64,000 nt of DNA from Pleurodeles waltl. Lineage: Eukaryota; Chordata; Amphibia; Caudata; Salamandridae. This document shows, piece after piece, positions 10,663 to 22,660 of this stretch. The notes beneath the pieces are model-generated. The model made no database searches and was not told where the DNA came from. It was given only the letters and a program-made list of their open reading frames with translations. The position numbers were made by a program, and so were the translations under genes. The stretch is taken from assembly GCF_031143425.1 (NCBI RefSeq), contig NC_090450.1, positions 168,323,486 through 168,387,485 on the forward strand. The letters are read 5' to 3'. Each line of letters begins with the position of its first letter. The stretch's first letter is position 1.

Positions 10663-13339
10663 TGTAGGAAGCAGGCTCTGTATATACTATTTCAAAGTAA
10701 GAGATAGTGTGCACAGAGTCTAAGGGTTCCTGTTAGAGGTAAGATAGTGGCAAAATTAGATAATTCTAATGCTCTATTTTGTGGTAGTGTGGTTGAGCAG
10801 TAGACTTATCAGAGGGTAGTGTTAAGCATTTGTTGTACACACACAGGCAATAAATGAGGAACACACACTCAAAGACTTACTTCAGGCTAATAGGTTTTTA
10901 TATAGAAAAATGTATTTTCTTTGTTTATTTTAAGAACCACAGGTTCAAGATTTGCAGTAAACACATTAAATGCAAGGTACTTCACTTAGATACTTTAGGA
11001 ACTTTGAATAAAATAAATATCATATACAGTCTTTGTAAAAATGGCAATATGCTATTTTCAAAGTGGACACAGTGCAAAAATCAACAGTTCCTGTGGGTGG
11101 TAAGTAAAGGTTAGATTAGGAGGTAAGTAAAACACTTACAAGTCTCAGTCCTGGGGCATAGGCAGCCCACCGTTGGGGGTTCAAGGCAACCCCAAAGTTA
11201 CCACACCAGCAGCTCAGGGCTGGTCAGGTGCAGAGGTCAAAGAGGTGCCCAAAACACATAGGTGCCTATGGAGAACAAGGGTGCTCCGGTTCCAGTCTGC
11301 CAGCTGGTAAGTATCTGCATCCTCGGGGGCAGACCAGGGGGGGTTTTGTAGAGCACTGGGGGGGACACAAGTAGGCACACAAAACACACCCTCAGTGATA
11401 AAGGGGCGGCCGGGTGCAGTGTGCAAAGCAGGCGTCGGGTTTTGTATTGGTTTCAATGGAGGGACCCGGGGGTCACTCTAGCGGTGCAGGCAGGCACAGG
11501 GGGGGCTTTTTGGGACTGCCACCACCTGGGCTAGGCAGAGGGTCGCCTGGGGGTCACTCCTGCACTGAGGTTCGGTTCCTTCAGGTCCTGGGTGCTGCGG
11601 GTGCAGTGCAGGTTCCAGGCGTCGGGTCCCTTGTTACAGGCAGTCGCGGTCAGGGGTAGCTATTGGATTCTCTATGCAGGCGTCGCTGTGGGGTTCAGGG
11701 GGGGTCATCTCTGGCTACTCATGAGCTCACAGTCGCCGGGGAGTCCTACCTGTGGTGTTTGTTCTCTGGATCTCTAGCCGGGGACGGTGGGTGCAGAATG
11801 TGAAGTCTCATACTTCCGGCGGGAAACGTGCAGTCTTTGGAAGTTGCTTCTTTGTTGCAAAGAAGTAGCTGGTTTTGAGCAGGGCCGCTGCTCAGGGAGT
11901 TTCTTGGTCCTTTAGTCCAGGGCAGTCCTCTGAGGCTTCAGAGGTCGCTGGTCCCTATCTGATGTGTGGCTGGTTGCAGGTTTTCAAAGTTGGAGACAGG
12001 CCGGTAGTGCTGGGGCCAAAGCAGTTGTCGTCTTCTTCCTTCTCTTCAGGCTTGTAGGTCAGCAGTCCTTCTTGTTTTTCCAGATTGCAGGAATCTGATT
12101 TCCTGGGATCTGGGGTGCCCCTAAATACTGAATTTAGGGGTGTGTTTAGGTCTGGGTGGGCAGTAGCCAATGGCTACTGTCCTTGAGGGTGGCTACGCCC
12201 TCTTTGTGCCTCCTCCCTGTGGGGAGGGGGGCACATCCCTAATCCTATTGGGGGAATCCTCCGAAACCAAGATGGAGGATTTCTAAAGGCAGGGGTCACC
12301 TCAGCTCAGGACACCTTAGGGGCTCTCCTGAATGGTAGGTGACTCCTCCTTGTTTTTCTCATTATCTCCTTCAGCCTTGACACCAGAAGTTCGGCAGTGG
12401 CCGGAGGGGCAGGCATCTCCACTAGCTGGGATGGCCTGGGTGCTGTAACAAAAGAGGTGAGCCTTTTAGGCTCACCGCCAGGTGTTACTGTTCCTGCAGG
12501 GGGAGGTGTGAAGCACCTCCACTCAGTACAGGCTTTGTTCCTGGCCACAGAGTGACAAAGGCACTCTCCCCATGTGGCCAGCAACATGTCTGGTGTGTGG
12601 AAGGCTGGCAGAAACTGGTCAGCCTACACTAGAAGTCGGATTGGTATTCAGGGGGCATCTCTAAGATGCCCTCTGGGTGTATGTAACAATAAATTGCACA
12701 CTGGAATCAGTGTGCATTTATTGTGCTGAGAAGTTTGATACCAAACTTCCCATTTTTCAGTGTAGCCATTATGGAACTGTGGAGTTCGTGTTTGACAAAC
12801 TCCCAGACCATATACTTTAATGTCTACCCTGCACTTACAATGTCTAAGGTTTTGCTTAGACACTGTGGGGGCACAGTGCTCTTGCACATATGCCCTCACC
12901 TGTAGTATAGTGCACCCTGCCTTAGGGCTGTAAGGCCTGCTAGAGGGGTGACTTACCTATGCCACAGGCAGTGTGAGGTTGGCATGGCACTCTGAGGGGA
13001 GTGCCATGTCAACTTAGTATTTTTCTCTTCACCAGCACACACAAGCTGTGAGGCAGTGTGCATGTGCTGGGTGAGGGGTCCCCAGGGTGGCATAAGACAT
13101 GCTGGAGCCCTTAGAGACCTTCCCTGACATCAGGGCCCTTGGTACCAGGGGTACTAGTTACAAGGGACTTATCTGAGTGCCAGGGCTGTGCCAATTGTGG
13201 AAGCAAAGGCACAATTTAGGGAAAGAACACTGGTGCTGGGGCCTGGTTAGCAGGGTCCCAGCACACTTTCGATCAAAACTTATCATCAGCAAAGGCAAAA
13301 AGTTAGGGGGTAACCATGCCAAGAAGGCATTTCCTTACA
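10663..13339. mobile_element. 2.68-kb solo-LTR-like unit with 5-bp target duplication
   Basis: The unit begins TGTAGGAAGC and ends TTTCCTTACA, with short TG...CA inverted ends, and is flanked by GATGT at 10658-10662 and 13340-13344. This is the signature of an LTR-retrotransposon insertion reduced to one LTR. The interior has no pol similarity. It contains a G-rich middle (11300-12200), an AATAAA on the plus strand at 10849, and one on the minus strand near 12715. I remember it as a very abundant newt repeat, but its orientation and family (Gypsy or ERV) cannot be fixed here. Confidence 0.65.
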
Positions 13340-13344
13340 GATGT

Positions 13345-13823
13345 CCTCCAAATAGCAGTTTGTGTGGATCACTGTTAGGGTAATTTTCATACTGTACAGG
13401 GGTGCGTAAGCAAGATGGTTTTTGTTTGGCTTGCGGGCCACTTTTATTTTATGAGCCAGAGAACATGTCAAGAAGAGGTATGTAGATTAAGATGTATTCT
13501 ATTTGCTTTGTATTTGTTTAATGGTTTCCATTAGCATGTGACCATAAATGGGACTTTTAGTTGTAAATTTGAAACATTGCATATGCCGTCTAGTTTATTA
13601 TTTGGGCTTCTTTGCTACTTTTAGTAGTATTGTGCTACAAGACATCACTAAGCTGAAAAAATTAATAACTTAGGAAATGCTTACTCTATTTACCTGCAGT
13701 ACCTAAAAGAATCATCTGTGCATTCTATGTAAAATCCATTAGATTAAGCCTATTTTTGGAACCCCCATTTTTCTATGCACCCCCTTGACCAAACGGCACA
13801 AAACATTCAGTACTCTGACAATA
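13345..13823. other. Unassigned DNA
   Basis: No gene. The last 140 bp resemble 10170-10380. Confidence 0.35.
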
Positions 13824-14241
13824 ATACTTACATACATGAGGTGTTCCACCTCTGCTCAGATCCACGTGCCCTAGCCCTAACCAATCAAAAGGATTTTTGC
13901 ACAAGGCTATGCCCTCCTTCCCTCTCCCTCCAATCACCCTTTCCCATATCTAGGTGTAAAGGGTCACGGAGCTTAGAAGCCATCCTGTACATCTCCAAGC
14001 CTAAAAAAAAACAAGGGAACAGGTTATAATCTGGGAAGGAAGGGAAAGGGAGGGAAGTAGTATAGGTACAAGAAACAGGGTATTCGAGGTAATGAAGATT
14101 ACCAAAATCATTAACTCCTCAACCCTATTTCTTGTCCCAGTACATACGTACATGACAATACCAAAGTCAACACAGAACAACTTGATCCCCAAAAACAGAT
14201 GCCGTCAACTCCTCAAGGCATCAAACAGGAGGCCAGGATGA

Positions 14242-15250
14242 TTAATGAGTCATGGAAGCCAAAACTGTAGACCTGAAGGATACAGAGTCCTGAACATCCA
14301 ACCTGTAATGGGAAACAAATGTAGAGGAAGTAGCCCAAGTAGTAGCTTGACAAATGTCCAACAAAGAAACCCCCTGAGCCGCCGCCCAGGAAGCTGCCAT
14401 GCCCATTGTAGAACGACCCTGTACACCAAATGGCAGAGAGACAAACTGAGAGGCATTAGCCAAAGAAATCAAAGAGCGAATCCAGCGGCTCAAGGTTTCT
14501 GTAGAAGCTTTCAGGGCATGACAAAGTACACCAAAGTTCACAAAGAGGGCCTCACATTGACGAAAGCCCCTGGTGAGAAAGAGATAGATGGATACTGCCC
14601 ACAAAACAAGAGCGAATCCAGCGTCTCAAGGTTTCTTTAGAAGCTTTCAGGGCATGACAAAGTGCACCAAAGTTCACAAAGAGGGCCTCACCTTGACGAA
14701 AGCCCCTGGTGAGAAAGAGATAGATGGATACTGCCCACAAAACATCCAAGCTGTGCAAGGCAACCTCCTCAGGAGCAGCAGGATCTAGAAAAAAAGAAGA
14801 TAATGTTATCTACTGGTGGCGGTGAAAAGAGGAAACAACTTTGGGAAGAAAGTACGGACCTAATCGAAGAACCAACCAGTCAGAAAACACCTGTAAATAG
14901 GGAGGCCGGAATGACAAAGATCTCAGCTCCCCCAGCCTCCAGGCCGCAATGATAGCCACCAGAAAAATAAGTTTTCAATGAAAGAAACCGCAAATCCACA
15001 GTTACAAATGCTCAAACGGAGGTGATTGAAGAGCATTGCGAACCAAAGGCAAGTCCCAATGAGTAATGAGAGGACGAACTTGAGGCTTCAGCAATGAAAA
15101 CTCTTAAGGAGATGGGCACCCATAGGAAGGCGCTGAGGCAAACCAAAAGGCGACCAAATAGCCCGAACAGCTGTCCATTGTACCCTTAAGGTGGAAATGG
15201 CTAAACCCTTAAGAGAAGACAGCTCATCCTAGGAAGGCCCAGCCAACCCT
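14242..15250 (-). pseudogene. DIRS tyrosine recombinase pseudogene
   Basis: Reading leftward from about 15240, the N-terminal part has the KGLAISTLRVQWTAVRAI segment, followed by FLVAIIAAWRLGELRSLSF near 14950, FLPKVVSSFHR near 14850, LHSLDV near 14750, and ETLSRWIRSLISLA near 14490. The C-terminal catalytic block lies at about 14420-14260: GRSTMGMAASWAAAQGVSL, WATSSTFVSHYRLDV. DIRS recombinases normally have HSTR where this copy has RSTM, so two catalytic positions are changed; the final HY with the nucleophilic Tyr is kept. In-frame stops and a 136-bp internal duplication add further damage. The longest open piece is 120 codons at 14242-14604. Confidence 0.85.
14472..14743. repeat. 136-bp tandem duplication inside the recombinase
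   Basis: The stretch from AAGAGCGAATCCAGCG at 14472 repeats at 14608 with few differences through CCCACAAAACA. It duplicates the region coding for LFVNFG through WIRS and disrupts the pseudogene. Confidence 0.85.
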
Positions 15251-15590
15251 GCATTGGTGGGAAACAACCCAACCTTAGGGACAGTGCCCAGCCCAGCCCC
15301 AAACAGGGCAAAGAGAATGAAACAGCCAACCCCAGGAGGCTCAGCCTCCAAGGGCTTAGATTATGACTGGATTAGTGAAGCAATGGGTATGCAGAAGAAA
15401 AAAAAACAGGATGCTTCTGGGATCCATGACCCTTTATACCTAGATATGGGAAAGAGTGTTTGGAAGGGAAAGTTGGGGGGGGGGAGGGTGCTGGACATGC
15501 TCAAAAAATATTTTTCATTGGTTAGGGCTAGGGAACGTGGGTCTGAGCAGATGTAGCACACCTCATGTACGTATGTATTGGGGGGATGAG

Positions 15591-16894
15591 AAATAGGGTT
15601 GAAGAGGCAATATTGCCTATTGTTCGTGTCTGTGATTATTATACATTTATTGCAAAATATTAAATGCAAAGGATTCATGTTTAATAAAGAGAAATAAAAA
15701 CAAATAGTTTTAAAAAATAAGAGATGCTGGAGTAATACCCTCTACAACATGCAAAGCAGAGAAAATCTATACCAAATTGCATATTTCTGATGATCTTTTT
15801 CTTGCTTTTAGGATTTCAGCAGTGCATTCATTGATGGAACCGGTACAGTGTGAATTCGGCAAACGTTAATAGTCAATGGAAAGCTGATGCACCACTTACT
15901 TTATAGAGGTTTTGTCATCTTTGCGTATATGATGTGTGGACAAAGGTAAATATTTCTTACATTTAATGCTAAAGGATTTATAATGTCCAGATAGTGTTTA
16001 CTCTTTAATCAATAGTTAGTTGTTAACACTATCTGTATTCAATGCGCACATTTTCTAATGGTTTTGAAAAGAAGAATGCCAATAAATTAGTAAAGCAGAC
16101 ATATGCCAGCTAAGAAATAACCTGTGCCCACCAAAAACGTGATGTTTGTGGCAGGTGAGCTTCTGTATGGTTTTAAAGCTAAGAAGCATTTCTCCGTTGA
16201 AAAGCTGCAAATTTCTGAAACATGTCTGGTGGAAATATAACACGCAGGTGACAAAAATTCTCTTGGGCAGAGCTTATAAAAGGCATATTGTAAATAGTTC
16301 ACAGCTACTGTAAACATGGAAAAAGACATGTTTGTACCCCAATAAGCGTGCGTGGACAGGCACGAATTAATATACATAAATACTTACGTTTAGTTAGTTA
16401 TTCATCCATTACTACGCTTTAAAAACTTTTTATCTCATTTTAACTTCAGCTCTGGTTTTCTTCGACATCATTCACGTCTTTAAAAATTGATATTCTGTGG
16501 TCTGCTCACGATAGGCTCCCCTGACCAGCGCAGAGAAGAGCGCCTGTTATTATGCACTCACAAAGGGCAAGGTGAATTAATTTAGCCTAATATGTCGATG
16601 AGTTAGTGCATTATTTTAAAGCACAACCTAGTAACCCAAAAGGACAAACCTTGCTCACAGTTTCCAATCTCTACTGTCTGAAAATGAAGGTCTAACGTAT
16701 TAAAATATTACATTTAATATTAAATGGCATTGACATTATGTGCTACAGGCACATAAAAACATGTGTCTGACATGATGCTGAGGCAGCAGAGCTCATCATG
16801 ATTAGGCCCATGATTAGGCCCTGGAGTAATTTCAATTACACTGGAGCAATTAGATTATGAAAGCAAGGTGCATTTTGCACTAAGAAAATACCTC
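15591..16894. other. Unassigned AT-rich DNA
   Basis: No gene. The segment 16595-16700 (GAGTTAGTGCATTATTT ... GTCTGAAAAT) resembles 19598-19700 beyond the next element, which suggests a shared old repeat around the insertion. Confidence 0.4.
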
Positions 16895-16897
16895 TAA

Positions 16898-19334
16898 GGG
16901 CTTGATGTACAACCGAATTGCGATTTACAATCGGTCACAATCGGGTTTGCGAATGCAAAATCAGCCGTACATCGTTTACGAAATTGCGATGCGACTGGTT
17001 TGTAAGTCACAAAAAAATGCATGCTGAAAAAGCAACTCGCATTTAGTGAGTCATTAAATGCGCCTCACAAAAATGCATGTACAAACGAGTTGCAATTTGT
17101 GAGTAGTCGCAAAATGGGCAGTTTGCACATGCAATATAACACCAATCAAAAACATTTGTTAACTTAAATCAACCTATAAAAACAAGGCCCAGAATGCATC
17201 ACTGACCACCCAGCAGAGGAGGATCTTCAGGGTCAGGCTAAATCTGTTTGACAAGACAGAGTAGGGGATATTTTAGCAGTACAGGCTCCAGGAAAGGCGC
17301 AACACCATGGCACATAGGCGCACAAGGGCAACAATTGAACATATGTTATGCCAAATGGGTCATCACAAGTTCAAAGTAAATAGTGCCTGCACATGTTGAG
17401 CTGTTATGTCACAGCATGGGGAACCATCTGGAATGTGGCAAGACAGGCATAATGTCAGTCCTTTATTTTCTGCCACTTTGTTCAGCATGTGGGGTGTCAG
17501 ATGTATGTAATGCAGAAAGGTGGCTGCTGCTCCATCCTAGGACACGTGGCTCAGCAGTAGACACACTGCTTAGGCTAGACAGCTCTCTGTCTGCTGCCTC
17601 ACTTGTCTCACCACTGGTGATGCTGGCAGCTTGTATTGCCTCAACTGCTGCAGTAATTTGATGCAGCCCTGTGGCCTCATCACTACTAAAGTGGCCCATC
17701 TGAACCTCCAGCGCAAGTGTCCGTCAGCTATGTTGTGTAGTGGCTTGAGCCAGCCTGCCAATTGCCTTGGTGAGAGCATCAATCCTTGTAGCACAAGTTT
17801 GCTCACGGCGCCTTAACTGGTTTCTATTCTGCCCTCTCCATGCAGGGTTGGTCCGGGGAACCTTTGATGCCATCCAATTTAGTGCTGAACTCAGCATTTT
17901 TTTTCCAATACTGTGCATCTCTTGATTTTGCAGTAACTGAATCCTCAACATGGCTTTGCTCAACATTTCCTGGATTGGACTGCTCCCTGGTTCCTGCCTA
18001 TGCTCGTGCAGCCTGCAGTGGCTACTGGTGCCTTTGGACCCTTTATGTTGGGTAAACACTTCGTAACCTGGTCACAAGGAGGCCTCGAGCGGTGGAGTGC
18101 TGGGGATCAGGTGTACCCCCACTTCCAGGTGCACGGGATGGTGTGTCCACTGCACTTGGCCCAACGATGTACCAGGTGGACTCATGGTGATGTCACCCTG
18201 CCCTTCCTCCAGATGAGACTGGAACTGGTCATCTCCCTCTACACATAACCCTTCATGTTTGTCGACATGAGTATATATTTGGGAAATTGGAAACAAATAA
18301 AAAATATATGTGTGAGACTCTGCCTCTTTTGTTTGGATGTGGGTACACAAACTCCATGACAGTCACATCACTTTTTCTGTACATGAGTACATGCCATTAT
18401 GCACCGGCTGTGCTGATTCCCTCCTTTAAATTTACTTTACAGGGAGTTAATTGTTTGTGTGCATGTTGCATGCTTGTTGTCAGACTTGGTGTTGGTGCCA
18501 GATGGTGATATGAAGGAATTTGCACTTACCAGAGGTAGTTGGGGGTCCAGATGTGTCCAGGGTCTCAAATCCACAAACTGCCTCCAGCTCCAGAGTTCTT
18601 TCGACCATTGCCTCTGCAGCTGTTGAGGGATCCACATTGGAAGGTCCGTTTCCTGTCCCCTGCATGTCACGGAGCACGGCTGCAACCCTCTCCTTAGCCC
18701 TGGAGCGCAGGTCGTATCACCTTTTTTTTATTTCTTCCACTGATATTTTGGCCACTCCCAGGACAATGATCTGGATCTGTATTTCCTTCCAGATTCTCCT
18801 TTTGTCTGGCTCAGGGACAGTCTGAGACAACCTCCACAACAACTCCTCATGGTAGTTGCAGCAGGACACAGTGAGGATGTCCAGTTCTCTCTGAGAACTT
18901 CACTTTCCTTTTGCATTCCCAAGCACCTTTGCTCTCCTGTTGGCTGGTCATTGCTACTGCTGTGGAGAATTGACTCTGAAATGAAGGCCTGTGCTGCTGA
19001 CCTGGACCATGTGCTGCCCCCCCCTGTGCAAGGATCTCCAGAGACAACCACTTCCTGTTTAGGGGTCCTTCCAGTGCAACAGGAAGTTTTTTCCCCTATT
19101 TGTATGCTGGGTCACATATTGCGACTCACTGTTGCAATTTGCGACCGGCTATTGCTTTTAGCGAGCAGTTACAGATTAGTAGATGGCACTGTCGATAACT
19201 TTGATGCAACCCATTTGCGAGTCACAATTTGGGTCATGATTTTTTTCATACATCTGAAATAGCAATTTGCATTTTGCGAGTCGCTATTTGGCACAAATTG
19301 CCAGTCACTATTTCAGACCGTCATACATTGGCCC
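16898..19334 (-). mobile_element. PIF/Harbinger element with Myb-like gene only
   Basis: The target duplication TAA (16895-16897 and 19335-19337) flanks inverted ends GGGCTTGATGTAC and, read in reverse, GGGCCAATGTATGAC. A 3-bp TWA duplication is the hallmark of PIF/Harbinger. Subterminal DNA at both sides is full of GCGA/TCGC words (AATTGCGA, TTTGCGAGTCGC), like the MITE at 1019. Inside, only a minus-strand Myb/SANT gene remnant is recognisable; no transposase is present, so the copy is non-autonomous. Confidence 0.85.
17463..19047 (-). pseudogene. Myb/SANT-like helper gene, degraded
   Basis: The 5' part (19047 to about 18520) encodes, in shifting frames, a NAIF1/MSANTD-type SANT domain: a KFSER start near 18910, a tryptophan segment (KRRIWKEIQIQI) near 18790, then LRSRAKERVAAVLRDMQGTG near 18660. 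A downstream piece at 18059-17724 continues with AQYWKKNAEFSTKLDGI and is probably a second exon. In Harbinger systems the Myb-like protein binds the transposon ends and brings in the transposase. Frameshifts and stops show that this copy is dead. Confidence 0.65.
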
Positions 19335-19337
19335 TAA

Positions 19338-20020
19338 ATGCTTGGAGTAAGTTGGGAGAAAATCCTACCCAACGAGCATATTTTAGTGAGCGACACTGAC
19401 TGCTCATGTCTGCTAATTGTTTTCTGTTGCATTTAGTGCTAGTTCTTAATGCAAAATACATTCTCTTGTGCATTTTGGATGCAAGGAGGCATTAATGAGC
19501 TGAAAACTGGCACTTGACTTTTGTAATTAGGCATAAACTTGTTAGTGTTTTTTATGCTCCTACATTGCTTAAAGTGAATTCAATTAACCTCACATTTCTC
19601 TGAGTTAGTGCATTATTTCAGAAAGCGCAGCTAACACACTGAAAGTGGTAAACTCTGCTCATTGTTTCTGAGCTGTAGGGTCTGAAAATCAAGCCCTATC
19701 TCTGAAAAATATCAGATTAAATACAAAGGTTTTTCACATTGCAGGGGTGTATAACACAGTCCATCATAATGAAGCGCCTGTTCAAAAATGGCTGGTCAAC
19801 AGGTGCAAATTGTGCTATATCATGATCCCATTCTGAGCGCTGTACCATGTCAAAAGGGGTTTTATGTGCTTCTTTCTCCCATTTGCAACGCACACAAATC
19901 TGAAACAATTCTGATCTGTTGCATGTGCTGTGTTTTGCAGAGCTTGGAAACACGATGAAGGAAGCCCCGCCCTTTGTCTTGAACCTCTGCTGTCAGCACC
20001 ACATGCACAAATTCAGAGAT
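19338..20020. other. Unassigned DNA
   Basis: No gene. Weak similarity to 16560-16720 around GAGTTAGTGCATTATTT. Confidence 0.35.
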
Positions 20021-20200
20021 TATTTGGGCTCTATTTACGAAAAAGCCATGTAATGCAGCACAGCAAATCACCTTGCATTGCAGCACTTTATAAATCTGGT
20101 GCGGCAAAAATGCCTTCCTAATACCACCTTAGCGTAAACAAAAATACGCTAATGTGGCGCCAGGAGGCACTAGGGGCTTGTAAATATTCCCCATAGTTCG
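20021..20200. mobile_element. Candidate short MITE
   Basis: It starts TTGGGCTCTATTTACGAAAAA and ends GGGGCTTGTAAATATTCCCC. The inner sequence with TGCAGCACAGCAAATC and GCGCCAGGAGGCAC resembles small amphibian Harbinger/hAT MITEs. The ends are imperfect and no duplication is certain. Confidence 0.4.
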
Positions 20201-21011
20201 GTAGTTCCTTAGTAGTAGGTATCAATTCTTGTTATGAAGTCATGTTTATTCATCATAATGGGTATCTGTTTAGGAATATGTTACTTCTCTTAAGATATAG
20301 AAAACAAGAGAAAAGAAAGGAGGAGTAGATAACAAAAGTAACTAGAAAGGAAGGAGGGGAAAATAAATGTATTTTTTACATACAACACAGGCCTGCTACA
20401 TGTTAGCATGGCTACTATTTGTCTATAGAACGCATTAAGGTGAATGACAGTATCTTAGGTTCTAGAAAAACAAGACTCTTAATTGGTAAATGGGCCCATT
20501 AGCGTTTTACAATCCTGAAAAACAAGACTATTACTTGGTAAATAGGCCCATTAGTTTTCTTAAATCATGGTGCTCAATCGTCACATCTTCAAACAAGCCA
20601 GGCAAGGGAGTTTTCACCCTTTGCATCAGTTTGCTTTCACATTGGAGTAAAGCTGTTCTGTAAATATCAGAGGAACTGAATTATTCAATAGAAGCAGCTT
20701 GCGGCTTGAAAACTAAACTAAAGCATTGTTTATTATTTAGTGTAGTAGAAAGAAGGGTTGAGCATACACCACCACCAAATCCACTTCCAACTATACACTG
20801 AACAATATGTTGGTTGGGAGTAAACCTGGGGGGAGAGGTTTGGATAAGAGAGTGAAACAAAGACCCTGGATATTGCCACTCTACCCGATCATGCAGCTGG
20901 GCAATCTCTGAAACTGGAAGAGCATTGATTTTCAAAGACAAGAAGAAGCCTTTAGTGATTTTATTGTTATTGCTCCAGCAACAGAATCCTAATACTGTAT
21001 ACAACCCACCA
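20201..21011. other. Unassigned DNA
   Basis: A short internal duplication (AACAAGACT...AATTGGTAAATGGGCCCATTAG at about 20470 and again at 20522) is the only structure seen. Confidence 0.4.
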
Positions 21012-22660
21012 TTAACCCCTTCTGTGCTGAGGACCGAACAGTTCCATCCTCAGCCATGGTGCTCATGTGCTGAGGACAGAACCTTTCTGTCCTCATGAAA
21101 CGAGGGGGAAATCCCTCAGGTGCAGGCACCAGACGGATTTCATTTCTGCACAAATAGCCTCAGGAGGCTGTTTTTGGTTTTAAGTGAAAGGATGAGCAGC
21201 GCACGCGACGTTGTCATTTCACTAAAAGTGAAAGTGAAATGAGCCAACTCAGTCCTCTGAGTACTTAGGTAGATGGGAGGGGTATCATTCGAAAAGAGAG
21301 AATCTCCCCTTTCAAGTGGCTCCCCCTCCCCAGTGGATCCCTGCTCGGGGATCCTCAAGCAGGGATCCACACACTGGACACCAGGGAGAGGTGAGTGGTG
21401 CCTTGGGCAAGGGCTTTGCTCCTCCCCAATGTTTCAGGGTAAATTCAGTTGTTCTGCTCCCCTCTGCTGGGAGGGGGATGGCAGAACGCCCACTATGAGC
21501 CATGGATTCATTTAAAAAATAAATAAATGTAAAGGTGCCCCCACTCCTCCTAAAATTTGGCACAATCTTTCTGGCCTCCCTGCCCACTAGACACTAGGGA
21601 TTTTATTTGAATAAAAGAGGGGTGGGGGTTGTCCACCATGGGCCTGGCAAAGTCCCCGCCCCATATAAATGGGGGCCAAAGTCCTTCTGCTCCCGGGGGC
21701 ATCATGGATTGTTTTTTTAATAAGTAAGGGTGGGGGTTGTCCAAATGGGTAGGTAAGAAAACATTGGAAGATCTACCTAAGCCACACCTCCCTGGCCTCC
21801 CCTTGGTGTCTAGTTTTCAGAAACATCTGGGTTTGCTAGGTTTCCCTAGATGGCCACCGAGCCCAGGACCAAAAACGCAGGTTGCCCCCTTGCAAAACCA
21901 GGTTGTTTTGTGATGGATAATTTGGATGTCTCCACAATATGTTTTGGGCAGTTTCCTGTTGCAGGCACTACGCCTACCCACACAAGTGAGGCACCATTTT
22001 TAGTGGGAGACTTGGCGTCAGTTTTCAGAGGTAAAAATGCGATGTGTCCACATTGCGTTTTTGGGCATTTACCTAGGTGCCTACTGAGCTAGAGCCCTAA
22101 ATCAACAGCTAGTCAGTTTTCAGTGGAAAAATGTGATGGTATGTCCATGTTCTGTTTTGGGGAATTTCCTATCATGGGCATTCGGCCTACCCACACAAGT
22201 GAGGTACCATGTTTATTGGGAGACTTGGGTGAATGCTGGGTGGAAGGAAGTTTGTGGCTTCTCTCAAATTTCAGAACTTTGCGTCACCAAAATGTGAGGA
22301 AAATGTCTTGTTTTAGGCAAATTTTGAGGTTTGCAAAGGATTCTGGGTGACAGGAACTGGTGATAGGCCTACAAGTCACTCCATCCTAGATTCCCCTAGG
22401 TATTTAGTTTTGAAACATGTACAGGTTTGCTAGAGCCCAAAATACACATCTAGGCACTTTGCAAAATGCATCAGTATTCAGTGGAAAAATGTGATGTGAA
22501 CACACAGTGTTTTGGGGTATTTCCTGTCGCAGGCACTAGGTCTATCAACACAAATGAGGTACAATTTTTATCAGGAGACTTGAGGAAACACAGAATAGCA
22601 GAACAAGTGTTACTACCCATTGTCTTTCCCTGCATTTGTGCCTTCCAAATGTAAGACAGG
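21012..22660 (+). mobile_element. Non-autonomous piggyBac-like repeat
   Basis: TTAA at 21012-21015 is followed by CCCCTTCTGTGCTGAGGAC, the form of a piggyBac-type terminus. From about 21850 the subrepeat seen at 481-1975 occurs in plus orientation: CAGTGGAAAAATGTGATG at 22121 and 22479 (spacing 358) and GAGACTTGG stretches at about 22010 and 22222. No transposase is present. The right terminus with a second TTAA was not identified, so the end is approximate. Confidence 0.55.

Larger units (their letters stand above)
13824..15590 (-). mobile_element. Internally deleted DIRS-type retrotransposon
   Basis: Two inverted repeats of roughly 190 bp bound the unit. The left one at about 13826-14020 (CATACATGAGGTG, CCCTAGCCCTAACCAAT, CCCATATCTAGGTGTAAAGGGTCA) is matched in reverse by about 15400-15590. 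Between them only a tyrosine recombinase is left, on the minus strand; gag and RT/RNase H are absent. DIRS elements use inverted terminal repeats and a tyrosine recombinase instead of LTRs and a DDE integrase, and they are common in salamander genomes. The element is a fossil and could not move on its own. Confidence 0.8.

Noticed and set aside
11214..12899. Several 60-93-codon frames inside the LTR-like unit
   Set aside because: GC-rich sequence yields chance frames on both strands; none has a motif or continues across the unit.
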